Positions 46,088 through 56,600 are shown, numbered from the stretch's first letter. The stretch is 64,000 bases of DNA from JAVKMO01 sp031539345 (GCA_031539345.1 JAVKMO010000028.1:1-64000); one strand, 5' to 3'. Notes: generated from the letters alone by a model not told the origin. Numbers and translations are program-made.

Positions 46088-46868
46088 ATGGAAGAAAAAG
46101 GACACATAGAAATTCGTTTTGACGGCATCATTAATGGAAAAAAAAATGACACCATTGGACGTAGATATATCAGAAATTAAAGAAATAATTACTGATGTAG
46201 AGTCATTTTTATATCCGACAAGGAATGAAAAAAGTGACAGACCGCATATTTCTTATAAAATAGAAGAAGGTTCTGCTTTGCATAAATTTATCTTACCAAT
46301 AACAGGGGTAATCCTTTTTAACGGACTTATTGGAGAAGTAACACATAGAAAATCAATTGAATTTTTAGATTATAAAAGGGCTGAAATAATTGAAAAATTT
46401 CAACATACTGCAAGGGAGAAGAATATTGAAATTACATTTAGTACATCTTCATCAGACAGTAAAGAGTTAAAAATTACAAAAGAAACCAATTATTTTAATG
46501 TTGCCACAAACTTCATAAACACAGAATTTATACTATATGGAGAGGTATATCAAGAGGGAGGAATTACACCTAACTTCCATATTATCACAAAAGAATTTGG
46601 CAAATTGACAGTATCCGCTACAAAAGAACAAATCTTGGAGGGAGAAAAAAGAGTTTACAAAGTTTATGGTTTAAAAGCCTCGGGAAAACAAAGTATTGAA
46701 ACTCAAAAACCTTTTGATTTAAAATTGGAAAACTTCATTGATTACAACCCAGTTTTTGACAAAGCTTAACTTGATTTATTAATTGCAAAAGCAACACCAA
46801 ATTTATCAAAAATTAAGAATATTGATACCTGGCTTGAAACAATAAGAGCAGGAGGTTTATATGAATAG
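46088..46868 (+). pseudogene. Partner of the PIN-domain gene, broken by frameshift and premature stop
   Basis: The intact ancestor can be rebuilt: ATG 46088 opens MEEKGHIEIRFDGIINGKK, then a run of nine A (46138-46146) shifts the frame by one base into MTPLDVDISEIKEI, and the second frame goes on to a TAA at 46767-46769. Directly after that stop, in the same frame, come 32 codons (LDLLIAKATPNLSKI ... IRAGGLYE) ending at a TAG at 46866-46868, overlapping the PIN gene start by eight bases. Homologues of this gene type, as recalled, end with such a KATP ... W ... IR tail. The remaining open frame, 46119-46769, encodes up to 216 aa from a TTG. Function unknown; antitoxin-like partner is an inference from position. 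Confidence 0.6.
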
Positions 46869-47331
46869 GATCTTACTAGACACTTCTTTTTGTATTAGAC
46901 TTTTAAAGCAGGATAACACATTGCATCAAAATGCCTACGAATATTTTCAGTATTTTTTAGAAAAGAAAATCAAAATGTATTTATCGACAATCGTTGTTTC
47001 TGAATATAGCGTAAAAGACGATATCAACAACTTACCCTTGCAAACACTTAAAATTATTCCATTTGACTTTTTTGATGGAAAAGTTGCAGGAGAATTTTAT
47101 TCAATTTTAAATGAAAATAAAGAACATACAAAAGGATTCGAAAGACTTGTTATAAAAGACGATTGTAAATTAATTGCTCAAATCTATAACAGAAAAATCG
47201 ACGCTTACATTACAAAAGACAGAAAATCATTTAAGCAATTTTGTAATCCGTTACAGAAAGAAATGAAATTTTCTATTCAACTTCTTGATTTATCTATTTC
47301 TGTAAAGGAATATAAAAACGAGTTATTTTAG
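46861..47331 (+). CDS. PIN-domain protein (VapC-like)
   Basis: 156 aa. The PIN nuclease acids are visible: Asp7 in LLDTS, Glu48 in VVSEYS, an Asp near 101 in IKDDCKLIA, and Asp120 in ITKDRKSF. PIN domains cleave RNA and are often toxins, though not always. The gene has a strong Shine-Dalgarno (ggagg five bases before the ATG), rare in this phylum, overlapping the tail of the broken upstream gene. All acids are intact, so the protein may be active while its neighbour is not. Confidence 0.75.
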   Translation: MNRILLDTSFCIRLLKQDNTLHQNAYEYFQYFLEKKIKMYLSTIVVSEYSVKDDINNLPLQTLKIIPFDFFDGKVAGEFYSILNENKEHTKGFERLVIKDDCKLIAQIYNRKIDAYITKDRKSFKQFCNPLQKEMKFSIQLLDLSISVKEYKNELF

Positions 47332-47344
47332 ATGTACCACGCCC

Positions 47345-47382
47345 AACATTCGGTCTGCCAATACGGAAACAGAAGTGCTAAA
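47345..47382 (+). repeat. Flanking repeat, right copy (aacat ... cagaagtgctaaa)
   Basis: Second copy of the 45941-45977 block, ending in the same 13-mer. It is the left half of an imperfect hairpin: cggtctg pairs with caaaccg, and ggaaacagaag with cttctaattcc further on, so the region could fold into a long stem-loop. It lies between the convergent PIN and pdxJ genes. Confidence 0.6.
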
Positions 47383-47430
47383 TTGAATATTGAGGCTTCT
47401 AATTCCGCTTTTTCGTAAAGCCACAAACCG

Positions 47431-48168
47431 TCACACGATTTCATTATCAATATTCAACTGCCGTTTATACAATTGAATCGTATTGGCAATGCCTAAATAA
47501 AGTGCATCGCTAATGAGGGCGTGCCCGATAGACACTTCTGATAATGTTGGAATTTGTTGTTTGAAAAATGCCAAGTTTTCTTGACTTAAATCATGCCCTG
47601 CGTTGATTTCTATTTCAAGTTGTGTGCAACGTTTTGCTGTTTCTACATAAGCAGCAATTGCTTTTTCTTTATTACTGGGATACGTTTTTGCATAATAACC
47701 TGTGTACATTTCTATTCTATTGGTATGGGTTTTTTTTGCATAATCAATTTGTTCCTTATCAGGGTTAATGAAAATACTCGTGCGAATATTATGCGAGTGA
47801 AAAAGTTGAACAAGCTGTCTCAAATAATCTTCATGCTCTTTGCAATTCCAACCGGCATCAGACGTTAAAGCATCATTTGCATCTGTCACCAAAGTAACTT
47901 GTGCCGGAAGTACACTCAAGACAAGATCGATAAATTTTTGCTCTCGTGGATTGCCTTCAATATTTAATTCTGTAACAATATTTTTTTTCAATTCATACAC
48001 ATCAGCATAGCGAATATGCCTTTCATCTGGACGCGGGTGAACGGTAATTCCATCGGCACCGAGCCGTTCACAATCTAATGCAAATTGCAATACGTTTGGC
48101 ATATCGCCACCTCTTGAGTTTCGTAATGTGGCTATTTTATTGATGTTTACAGACAAATTCGTGTACAT
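47431..48168 (-). CDS. pdxJ: Pyridoxine 5'-phosphate synthase
   Basis: 245-aa TIM-barrel enzyme joining 1-deoxyxylulose 5-phosphate with 3-amino-2-oxopropyl phosphate in the DXP-dependent vitamin B6 pathway. LSVNINKIATLRNSRGG at the N terminus, GITVHPRPDERHI with the catalytic His, LNIEGNP, and EINAGHDLSQENL near the C terminus are its signatures. Length is normal. It is the second gene of an operon with the MMPL exporter, six nt apart. Confidence 0.95.
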   Translation of the reverse strand: MYTNLSVNINKIATLRNSRGGDMPNVLQFALDCERLGADGITVHPRPDERHIRYADVYELKKNIVTELNIEGNPREQKFIDLVLSVLPAQVTLVTDANDALTSDAGWNCKEHEDYLRQLVQLFHSHNIRTSIFINPDKEQIDYAKKTHTNRIEMYTGYYAKTYPSNKEKAIAAYVETAKRCTQLEIEINAGHDLSQENLAFFKQQIPTLSEVSIGHALISDALYLGIANTIQLYKRQLNIDNEIV

Positions 48169-48174
48169 AAAATT

Positions 48175-50487
48175 TTATTTCTTAGCATAAAAATAATTAA
48201 GCAATAGGGGTAAAAACACGAGATTGAAAATACTCGCCACAAATAAAGAGACAGCCGTAAGCCAACCCAAGGCTTGAATACTATTGAATGTGCTGATTGA
48301 AAAAATCAAAAAACCTCCAACTAAAGCAAGCCCTGTATAAGTGATACTAAAAAAAGTTTCTTGTAAAGTTTGAGCATTAATTTGATGAATGTCTAAAGCG
48401 TTGTTCGTTTTATATAATTCTCTAAATGTAACCAAATAGCGAATGGTAATGTCAACAGAAATGCCTAACACGATACTAAAAATAATCACCGTAGAAGGTT
48501 GAAATGGCACACCACAAAACCCCATAATACCCATACTCACAAGTAAAGGAAGTATGTTTAACACAATACTAATCAGAATGATTTTGACAGACCGAAACAA
48601 ATAAATCATACAAATACTAATCAGCACAATTGCCCATAAAATACTTTCTCGCAAGCCTTTCATAATAAAAATATTGCCTTCTAAAAAAGTCATTGCAGCA
48701 CCTGTTATTGTATAACTCAAAGTAGAAGTGTCTATCACAGCAATTATTTTTTGTTGTAAAGAGTCTTTTAATAAGGCTAATTGTTCACTGCCGATATCTG
48801 CCATTCTTATACTTAATCTCAAAGATTGTTTGGTTGAATCTAAAAGCGAATTGGAGAGTTGAGAGAGGCTTCGATTTGATGTGTCATTCGCCTGTTTTAA
48901 ATAAGGAGCAATAAAAGCAATGTCAAACTGATTGGGTAGTGCGTAACTATTCGTATCATTAAAATAATACGCTTGCCGAACAAATTTCAATTGATCTAAA
49001 ATGCTTAAAGGTTTTGTGATGTGAGATAAAGTTGCCATATCTGTACATAAATTTTCGATACGGTCTAATTCATTTAAACGGCTTGTTAACGGTGTTTTTC
49101 TTTTGTTTTTTAAGATAATTTCCAAAGGAAAAATGCCTTTAAAATGTTGATCAAAAAATTCCACATCATGCATAATGACATTTTTTTTTGGCACGTCATC
49201 CATAATAAAGGAAACTGTTTTAAGTTGATTCATCCCAACAAAAGCAGTCATCAAAAGAACTGCCGTTACAAGAAAAAGCATTTTTTGATTCCTTTGTATG
49301 AATGCGTAAAAAGAAGCAATGACAAGCGTTTGGGGAGATGCGGCGTTGTTAAAATGGCGTTTTTGATGTGTGGGTAAATAATATAACAGCAAAGGAATGA
49401 GTGTATAACTCAAACAAAATTTCAATACAATATTGATGCCAGCAACAAGTCCAAACTCATGCAACAAAGGGCTTTCTGTAAACATAAAAACAAAAAAACC
49501 AATCGCCATAGTCAGATTGCAAAACAAAGTGATACGCCCCATACTATTGACCATATTAAGAATGGCTTGATTTTTCGATAACCCCTGTTGTAATTGTGCG
49601 TGATATTTATTTAAAAAATAAATCGCATTGGGTACGCCAATAATAATAATCAGCGAAGGCACAATAGCTGTAAGTAAAGTAATTTTATAGTCTAATACAT
49701 ACAACGTTCCAAAACTCCAAACAATACCAATACCCAGTATAATAAGTGTAATAAAAACATCTATCCATGACCGATAAATAAATGCAACAATGACTAATAA
49801 AAAGAATGCAGAAAACAATAACAATGTTCTTAGTTCTTGACTGATGAGTGTTGAAATTCTTGTGCGAATAAGCGGCAACCCTGTAAGGTGTAAATTTTGA
49901 TGTTTGTGTTCAAACAAAAACACAACGCTATCAATGCGATGGACAATGCCCTCTCTTGCTTTTGTCATCGCTAAATGAGGTTGCAAATTGACAAGCATCA
50001 AAAAAGCATCATCACGATACAATAACCCTTTGTAAAAAAGTTGGTGTTTGAATTTTTGTTTTGCACTATCTATTTGCGATTGTTGAAAGTGTGTTGGTTC
50101 AAAAATATTTTCGACAATGAATTTTTTTTCTCGCACATCATGTTTTAAGGCGACGGTATTAAAAATACTTAACACATTTCGTATGCCGTCAATTCTTTTT
50201 AGCGATTGTACAAGTTGATAATAAGCATACAAACTATCTGCATGAAATAAATGAGGTGCATCAATGCCAATAACAATGGGATTAACGTCTTGCTGAAACG
50301 TTGTTTTAAATTGTTGAAAGGCTTGTGCAGCAGGTGTTTTAGGCGGCAACGTAGAAAAATATTCATAACTTTTTTCTACCCGTGGCAATACGGTTAAAGA
50401 ATAAACCGTTGCACATAAAATAAGTGCAAAGATGATTAAGCGAAAACGAAATAAAACGTGTTGTTCAAATTGTTGTAGGGGCATCAC
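48175..50487 (-). CDS. MMPL/RND-family transporter
   Basis: 770 aa with the duplicated RND layout: one N-terminal helix, a periplasmic loop (~35-215), a block of helices (~220-370, GIGIVWSFGTLYVLDYKITLL region in short), another helix, a second loop (~430-620) and a final block of helices. The conserved GISVDITIRYLVTFRE motif is in the second block. In this family such proteins export lipids or hopanoid-like molecules; the substrate is unknown here. It precedes pdxJ in one operon. Confidence 0.85.
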   Translation of the reverse strand: MMPLQQFEQHVLFRFRLIIFALILCATVYSLTVLPRVEKSYEYFSTLPPKTPAAQAFQQFKTTFQQDVNPIVIGIDAPHLFHADSLYAYYQLVQSLKRIDGIRNVLSIFNTVALKHDVREKKFIVENIFEPTHFQQSQIDSAKQKFKHQLFYKGLLYRDDAFLMLVNLQPHLAMTKAREGIVHRIDSVVFLFEHKHQNLHLTGLPLIRTRISTLISQELRTLLLFSAFFLLVIVAFIYRSWIDVFITLIILGIGIVWSFGTLYVLDYKITLLTAIVPSLIIIIGVPNAIYFLNKYHAQLQQGLSKNQAILNMVNSMGRITLFCNLTMAIGFFVFMFTESPLLHEFGLVAGINIVLKFCLSYTLIPLLLYYLPTHQKRHFNNAASPQTLVIASFYAFIQRNQKMLFLVTAVLLMTAFVGMNQLKTVSFIMDDVPKKNVIMHDVEFFDQHFKGIFPLEIILKNKRKTPLTSRLNELDRIENLCTDMATLSHITKPLSILDQLKFVRQAYYFNDTNSYALPNQFDIAFIAPYLKQANDTSNRSLSQLSNSLLDSTKQSLRLSIRMADIGSEQLALLKDSLQQKIIAVIDTSTLSYTITGAAMTFLEGNIFIMKGLRESILWAIVLISICMIYLFRSVKIILISIVLNILPLLVSMGIMGFCGVPFQPSTVIIFSIVLGISVDITIRYLVTFRELYKTNNALDIHQINAQTLQETFFSITYTGLALVGGFLIFSISTFNSIQALGWLTAVSLFVASIFNLVFLPLLLNYFYAKK

Positions 50488-50533
50488 ATAAAAATTGAGT
50501 TACAAAACAAAGAAAAATTGCATTTGTAACATA

Positions 50534-51925
50534 TCAATGATGAAGAAACAATTTGTTTTTCTGAATGATTTCAGCAATTCCTTCTGGCACCATTTCCACC
50601 CACTCCATATCTCCTTGTCTAATTTTTTCAATCACTTCTCTTGAAAAAATATGAATCGATTCTTTGTCAAAATTTTCAATGTCCGTAATTCTATTGCGCA
50701 AGTAATCATACAAAGGTGCAATACGAGGATAAACAGAAAAGTTTTTACTATTGATAATGCTACCATTTGTAGGGTCTTGCATAGGATATAAATAAATCGA
50801 AACATGATTCATAAACAATGACCCAAAGGCCTCTAAAATTCCTCCTTTTAAAGACGTATAGTATTTTAATTTGAACATTTCTTTTAAATAAGGAATGCCA
50901 ATAATTAACCCGATATGTTTGTTCGTATATTTTAAAGTCAATTTTAAAACGTCATAAAAAGTACTTTGAGAGGTAATGAGTACATATTCGCCAAGCGAAC
51001 AAATTAAATCTACACGAGCCAAAAAATCTTGTTCGTCAATTTGATTTGTTGTTAAAAGATTATTCAAGGTAATTTCAAATAACAATCTTACGTCTTGAGG
51101 AGCAAGGTCATATTTGTCTAAAAACAATTGATAAGATTGTTTTGCCATATCCATGTTCACTTTTGTAACTGGTCTAAAACTGCCACGTAAAATGAGTAGG
51201 TTTTTTTTATATAAAAAGTCTGCAACAGAAATATTGTTTTTGTCTGGGCCAAAACAAACCGCATCGGTCATTTTATTTTTCACCAAAAACAAACTAATCA
51301 GCCTATTGTCAATGTGTTTTAAATCTTCTCCAAAAAAATTAGCAACATCAATATTGAATTTGTCTTTGTCGATGTCTTCATACAAAGAGAAGAGGAATTT
51401 TTGAATATTGTCTAAGTGGTTGTACGCAGCATAAATTAAATTTACGCCTATCATACCAGCGGTTTCTTGTTGCTGTTTTGCTTCTAATTCATTGAATTTA
51501 ATATGTAGAATAATTTCATTGAACGGGGCTTGCGGAGACGATTGAAAACGAACGCCAAACCAACCTTTCCCTTGAACACTTTTACTAAAATTGATCGTAG
51601 CAACCGTATTAGCAAAGGTGAAAAAACATTTGTTTTCAACTTCTTTGCCTACCAAACGTTCGTTCATTAAACTCCATTCGTGGCTCAACATTTTTTTTAA
51701 TCGCTGCTCGGTAACATAACGTCCGTCATCTTCTTTGCCATAAATAGCATCAGAAAAAGTTTTGTCATAAGCCGACATGGCTTTGGCAACAGTGTTCGAT
51801 GCACCGCCTACTCTAAAAAAGTAACGAACAGTTTCTTGTCCAGCACCTATCTCAGAAAAGGTGCCATAAATTTGTGGATTTAAGTTAATTCTAAGTGCTT
51901 TTTGCGAGACAGTAAACTCTTCCAT
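50534..51925 (-). CDS. Conserved protein of unknown function, Bacteroidota-type
   Basis: 463-aa soluble protein. It begins with a block (GTFSEIGAGQETVRYFFRVGGASNTVAKAMSAYDKTFSD, given in pieces) that is strongly conserved in a Bacteroidota family recalled under varying names, some of which (such as nicotinate-nucleotide adenylyltransferase) are doubtful because no HIGH-type motif is present. No signal peptide, membrane helix or repeat can be seen. It stands alone between the MMPL exporter and a beta-barrel protein gene. Function not assigned. Confidence 0.6.
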   Translation of the reverse strand: MEEFTVSQKALRINLNPQIYGTFSEIGAGQETVRYFFRVGGASNTVAKAMSAYDKTFSDAIYGKEDDGRYVTEQRLKKMLSHEWSLMNERLVGKEVENKCFFTFANTVATINFSKSVQGKGWFGVRFQSSPQAPFNEIILHIKFNELEAKQQQETAGMIGVNLIYAAYNHLDNIQKFLFSLYEDIDKDKFNIDVANFFGEDLKHIDNRLISLFLVKNKMTDAVCFGPDKNNISVADFLYKKNLLILRGSFRPVTKVNMDMAKQSYQLFLDKYDLAPQDVRLLFEITLNNLLTTNQIDEQDFLARVDLICSLGEYVLITSQSTFYDVLKLTLKYTNKHIGLIIGIPYLKEMFKLKYYTSLKGGILEAFGSLFMNHVSIYLYPMQDPTNGSIINSKNFSVYPRIAPLYDYLRNRITDIENFDKESIHIFSREVIEKIRQGDMEWVEMVPEGIAEIIQKNKLFLHH

Positions 51926-51963
51926 GTTTGATCTAAAATTTAAAACGTAAAAGCATTATCTAA

Positions 51964-51996
51964 TATCAATGTATCAAATACTATCAATGTATCAAA
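51964..51996. repeat. Two tandem copies of tatcaatgtatcaaa
   Basis: The 15-mer tatcaatgtatcaaa occurs at 51964-51978 and 51982-51996, an 18-base period with a three-base spacer (tac). It lies in the 90-base gap upstream of the 50534-51925 gene and could be a regulator binding site for it. Confidence 0.55.
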
Positions 51997-52015
51997 AAGA
52001 CAACGCAATAGCTTC

Positions 52016-53329
52016 TTAAAATATAAATCGAAGTCCTGCATTGATGCCAAGCAAATGTCCATAACCTAAACGTATTTTGTTAGGCATACTAACCCATGGA
52101 ATTCCACTTACGTTTGTTCGTTTTATATTAACAACCGATGTGGCTAGAATCTCTTCTTTAACAGGCAAAATGAAGGAATAATTCATTTCACAAAAAGCTG
52201 CAAAATGTGGTGTAATACGCCCATTAACCCCTAAAGACATTTTACCACCAAAAATAAAAGTAGACTCAAATGTTCTATCAAAATCTTGATAGAAATTTTC
52301 AGGTTGTTGTAGATATGTTTTTTCGTCCCCTGCTGCTGGGGCAAGAATAATATTAGAGGTTGTAATACGAACTCTATCTGTATAATTCAAATAATACGCG
52401 TCTAATCCCAAAGACGCATACAATTTAAATAAATCTTTGCCAGAAGTCAATATTTGATGGAAGTAATAAGACATATCTAAACCTATTTTTGTTAATTTGA
52501 GATTAGGTTTTATAGCTGTTGCTGAAATATAAAGTTGACTATTTGCTGTCAGAGTATCTGCAAATGATTTAATAAAAGTAGTATTATTCGTAAAATAATA
52601 ACTTGCGTTAATACCAAAAGAATATCGTTTTAATGGACTTAATAGACCAAACCCAAGAGTAATGGGAACCATAGACGATGTAACATTATTAAAATTGACG
52701 GACAAGGGCGTATCGGTCAATCTTTGAACACTCTCTAACAAATTTGAAGCATTATAAGCATAGCCGGTAGAGATGTCTATATAAGAACTCCAAGAATTGA
52801 TTTTATTTGATTTTTTTTTCTTAAAAAACGAAAGCATGATGTTACGTTCGTTTGTGCGTTTAGGGTTTTTTTTATCTGTAAGTCTTTTATTGATTTCAAC
52901 AAAGTCTAAAATATTCGCCGGAGTTAAAGAAAATTGATTCGTGTTTTTATTAGCGTTATCTAATTCCATATCAAGAGGACCTTGGTTTAGCAATTTTGAA
53001 TTGGCAAGTGCCATATTTTTTTGAAATTGGTCTGTTCCTGCAACTCCGTTAGATGTTGGAGTTGTTTTAGCTATGGCATTATTTGTGTTATTGATAGATG
53101 ATTTTATCCAACCAACAGATTGTGTTCTATTCGCATTATCTGCAGCAATTTTATTTTTATCGACTTTAGGGGCCGCGACGGTTGTTTGCTTGGGGGCTAT
53201 TTGTGGCGCTGGCTTTGTCAGGGTTGTGGTTTTTCCTCCTACTGTTATTTGTGCATTAACAAGTAGAGAACAAGCAGACAATAATCCGAAAACAAAAAAA
53301 GTTGAGTAATTTTTAAATTGTTGTGTCAT
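52016..53329 (-). CDS. Outer-membrane beta-barrel-like protein, uncharacterised
   Basis: About 437 aa from ATG 53329; the open frame extends 18 codons further but this start gives the signal peptide (FFVFGLLSACSLLVNAQ). After the signal come about 130 residues that are Thr/Pro/Ala/Asn-rich and likely disordered. From about residue 175 on, alternating hydrophobic and aromatic stretches (YIDISTGYAYNASNLL, ITLGFGLLSPLKRYSFGINASYYF) and a C-terminal LGINAGLRFIF end point to a small outer-membrane barrel. No family can be named. It lies 90 nt upstream (in transcription) of the conserved gene at 50534. Confidence 0.6.
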   Translation of the reverse strand: MTQQFKNYSTFFVFGLLSACSLLVNAQITVGGKTTTLTKPAPQIAPKQTTVAAPKVDKNKIAADNANRTQSVGWIKSSINNTNNAIAKTTPTSNGVAGTDQFQKNMALANSKLLNQGPLDMELDNANKNTNQFSLTPANILDFVEINKRLTDKKNPKRTNERNIMLSFFKKKKSNKINSWSSYIDISTGYAYNASNLLESVQRLTDTPLSVNFNNVTSSMVPITLGFGLLSPLKRYSFGINASYYFTNNTTFIKSFADTLTANSQLYISATAIKPNLKLTKIGLDMSYYFHQILTSGKDLFKLYASLGLDAYYLNYTDRVRITTSNIILAPAAGDEKTYLQQPENFYQDFDRTFESTFIFGGKMSLGVNGRITPHFAAFCEMNYSFILPVKEEILATSVVNIKRTNVSGIPWVSMPNKIRLGYGHLLGINAGLRFIF

Positions 53330-53665
53330 AGGTAAAGAACAGTAAAATTGATGTATGCAACAAATGAACGAATGATGCTTCAAGTGTGGCGAATAAAAAG
53401 ATGTTCACAAATTTAATTTTTAATGTTAATTACTGTAAGGTAAGAAAATAAAAAAAGACAATTAACACTTTCTTAAGAAACCTATTAAAAATACAGTATG
53501 CCACGACAAATCTCAACTTGTTATTTAAAATATTCGGTGCAACGTAATCCCCCTGCACAGCAAAAATTTTAGTTTATGAAGAGGAGGTCCTAATGTCTAT
53601 CAAAAAGGTAAAATGTTGAATAAGATAGTTAAGAATTACACTTGTCATTACTCTTTTAGGGTGTT
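53330..53665. other. Intergenic region between two minus-strand genes
   Basis: About 335 bases with no gene recognised. It includes a purine-rich gaggagg ahead of a tiny open frame at 53593 (eight codons), which is too short to support a gene, and several T-rich runs. It should hold the terminator of the large TonB receptor and the promoter of the barrel protein; neither could be pinned down. Confidence 0.4.
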
Positions 53666-56600
53666 TTAAAATGTATACCTCACGCCTATTTGCATTTGCC
53701 AACGCGATGCGAATTGGTCTATAATGTATGGTACATTAGGAGTTTGAAAAACAAATTGTGGCGTAGCACCATTTGTTGCGTTGTTTGTTAAACCAATGCT
53801 CGATACGGAATTAAAAGTATTAGGCACAAAATACACTTTACCCCATTCTGTGTTTAATAAATTTGTAACGTTCATAATATCTAAAGACAACTGCAATGTA
53901 TGTGTATTGATAACTACTACATCGTGCAATATTTTAAAATCAGCGTTAATGTTCCAAGGTGTACGTCCAGTATTTCTTTCTGTAAAATTGCCCTTACGGG
54001 ACGATAAATATTCATCACCATTTACAAAGTTTACAAATCGTTGAGCATCGTCTGTCGTTTTGAAATATGGCGTTGCGCTGGCTACATCTTTAAAAATATA
54101 AGCTAATCCAATGTTTTGTCCGGTATTGTTTAAAGTGCTGCCTATAAACCCCCAAGTAAATGGAGAGCCAGATTGCATGGTTAAAACTGTTTGTAATGTT
54201 GTAGCATGGTTATTATTCCATTTATGCCTATAGCCTATGGTTGTAACTATGCGATGTCTAATATCAAAATTAGAATAACCTAATTGAGAGTTATTGGGAG
54301 ATAACGAAGGGTTTAATTGCCAGTTCGATTCCATGGAATTTCTAATCCCATTGCTAATATCAAAAGATTCGCCGTAGCTATAAGAGGCAGAAAAATTTAA
54401 ACCAAATGGGTATGTTTTTGCAAGTTGAGTGATGATGTTATAGCGATAGCCTTGGTCGGTATTAGAAAGTAAATACGCATTTGAAAGCTGACTATTAATT
54501 TTTGTATTATCATAAATAGGCATTTCTTTTTTTTCGTCGTATGCAAAATATTTTACATTCTCGGGCATATTGATTTGTTGAAATTTGATGTCATAAATAA
54601 CTTTTGTAAACACGCCTTCAAGGTTAAATTTATAGCCAAAAACATTGTATTCTATATTCAAATTACTTCGCCATACTTGCGGTATTTGAAAATTATTGTC
54701 TATTAAATCGACCTGTCTATTATTCACTACGCCATTTTTTTTTGCGGCATCTTGCGGATTAAGAAAGGGGTCGCCTTTCGTCGGGTCTAAAGATTTTTTA
54801 TCGTAAGAGCCGTAATTTTTACCGTCGTTGTAATACGCATATCCTAACCATGCAAAAGGAATACGACCAGTAAAAATGCCAGTTCCTCCTTTTATGATAA
54901 CTTCTTTCGTGCCTAACACGTCATACACAAAACCAAAGCGAGGAGAAAAAACAACTTGTCCAAAAAAATCATTTTTAATTTGACTCATCGTTGTATTGGT
55001 ATAGGTAGTTCCTGCCTTAGTATCGATGGAGGTGTTTTTTAACGAGTCGTACAATATTGGCATTGTAGGTAGTTGGGGTAAATCTAAACGCAAGCCTAAA
55101 GTAAGCCTTAATTTGGTACTAATTACAAATTCATCTTGTCCATATACGCTCAATAAATTCACATTAAACTTTGATAATGGGTTATTAAAAATGTCTTGTC
55201 GAGTAGCCCCAGAAAAACTGTATGAACCTCTATCACGAGACGCTTTTCCTGCATAAAAATCAGCAATGCTACTATAGGCAACACGACCATTTAAGGCACT
55301 CACAAAACCATACGTAATCCTGTATAATTCATTATGTGTGCCAAGAGTTAAATTATGTTTTCCAACAGAATAATTCAAATTATCTGTAATTTCTATGGTA
55401 TTTTGTTGAAGATTAAAAACGGTGGCTTCTCTGTCATTGCCCAAAAAAATAGTTCCTCCGTTATATCCAATCTCTACTTGTGGTCGATTGATATCACCGC
55501 TTAGCGGCGTTCTATAATCACTAATAGAACTATATCCTAATATCAACGAATTAGAAAGGCGATTATGGAATCTACTTTTCAATTCTGCCACGGTAGAAAC
55601 TTGAGTGTTGTTTTGTTTAAAATCTATACTAGAAAATCTGAAATTGGCGACATCTCTTTCTAAATTGGTTGCTTCGCCAATAGTCGTGTTATTACGAATT
55701 AAAAATTGATGTTTATCTGAAAGATGAAAATCTACACGGTTAAAGAATTTAATGCTCTTAGAATAAATATTGTAATTAGTAGCCCCGCCAATATCAAAGC
55801 CATATTTATTACTGACAAATTTTTGCAAATTATTTGCACTGTCTTGCGAAATAAGCGAACCTACGCTACGTGCACCATAAAAAAGTGGGTCTTGTCTATA
55901 TGTAATTTCTTCGTTACCAAAAAAGAAAACTTTATCTTTTAGAATAGGTACACCAATTCGTAACCCTGTTTGAAATTCAGAAAAGTCGCTTGGCATAGTG
56001 GCTTTGTCGCCAGCATTATTTGGTCCCGTTATAATCGAATTGCGTCCATAGAAATATACAGACCCTTTTACATCGTTCGTTCCTCGTCGTGTAACAGCGT
56101 TAATACTGCCACCTAAAAAATTTCCTATTTTAACATCATACGGAGCGGTATATACTTGCATGTCCTGAATGGCATCTAAAGAAATAGAATTTGTTCTAGT
56201 GCTACTGCCAGGCATTCCAGAAGTGCCTGATTGACCTCCCAATGAAGGACTAAAACCAATCGCATCATTATTGATTGCACCATCAACCGTAACATTATTA
56301 TACCTAAAATTACTGCCTCCAAAAGATCCGTTTGTACTATTGGGTACTAATCTTGTAATATCTTGAATGCTACGGCTAATCGTTGGCAAGGACTTAATTT
56401 TATTTTCATCCATTATTGCAGCTACAGCGATGTTTCTTTTTTTACCTACAAGATTAACATTGACTAACTCTTCGTTGGCGGAACTTAATTGAATATTAAA
56501 ATCATTAACACCGAGCCGTAACAACATTTCTTCTTTCACAAAGGGCTTATAGTCTTGATTTGTAAATTCTATATTATACATAAGACCAGGATTTATACCA

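Noticed and set aside
53576..53619. Two tiny open frames after a gaggagg motif
   Set aside because: Five and eight codons, no similarity to known leader or precursor peptides.
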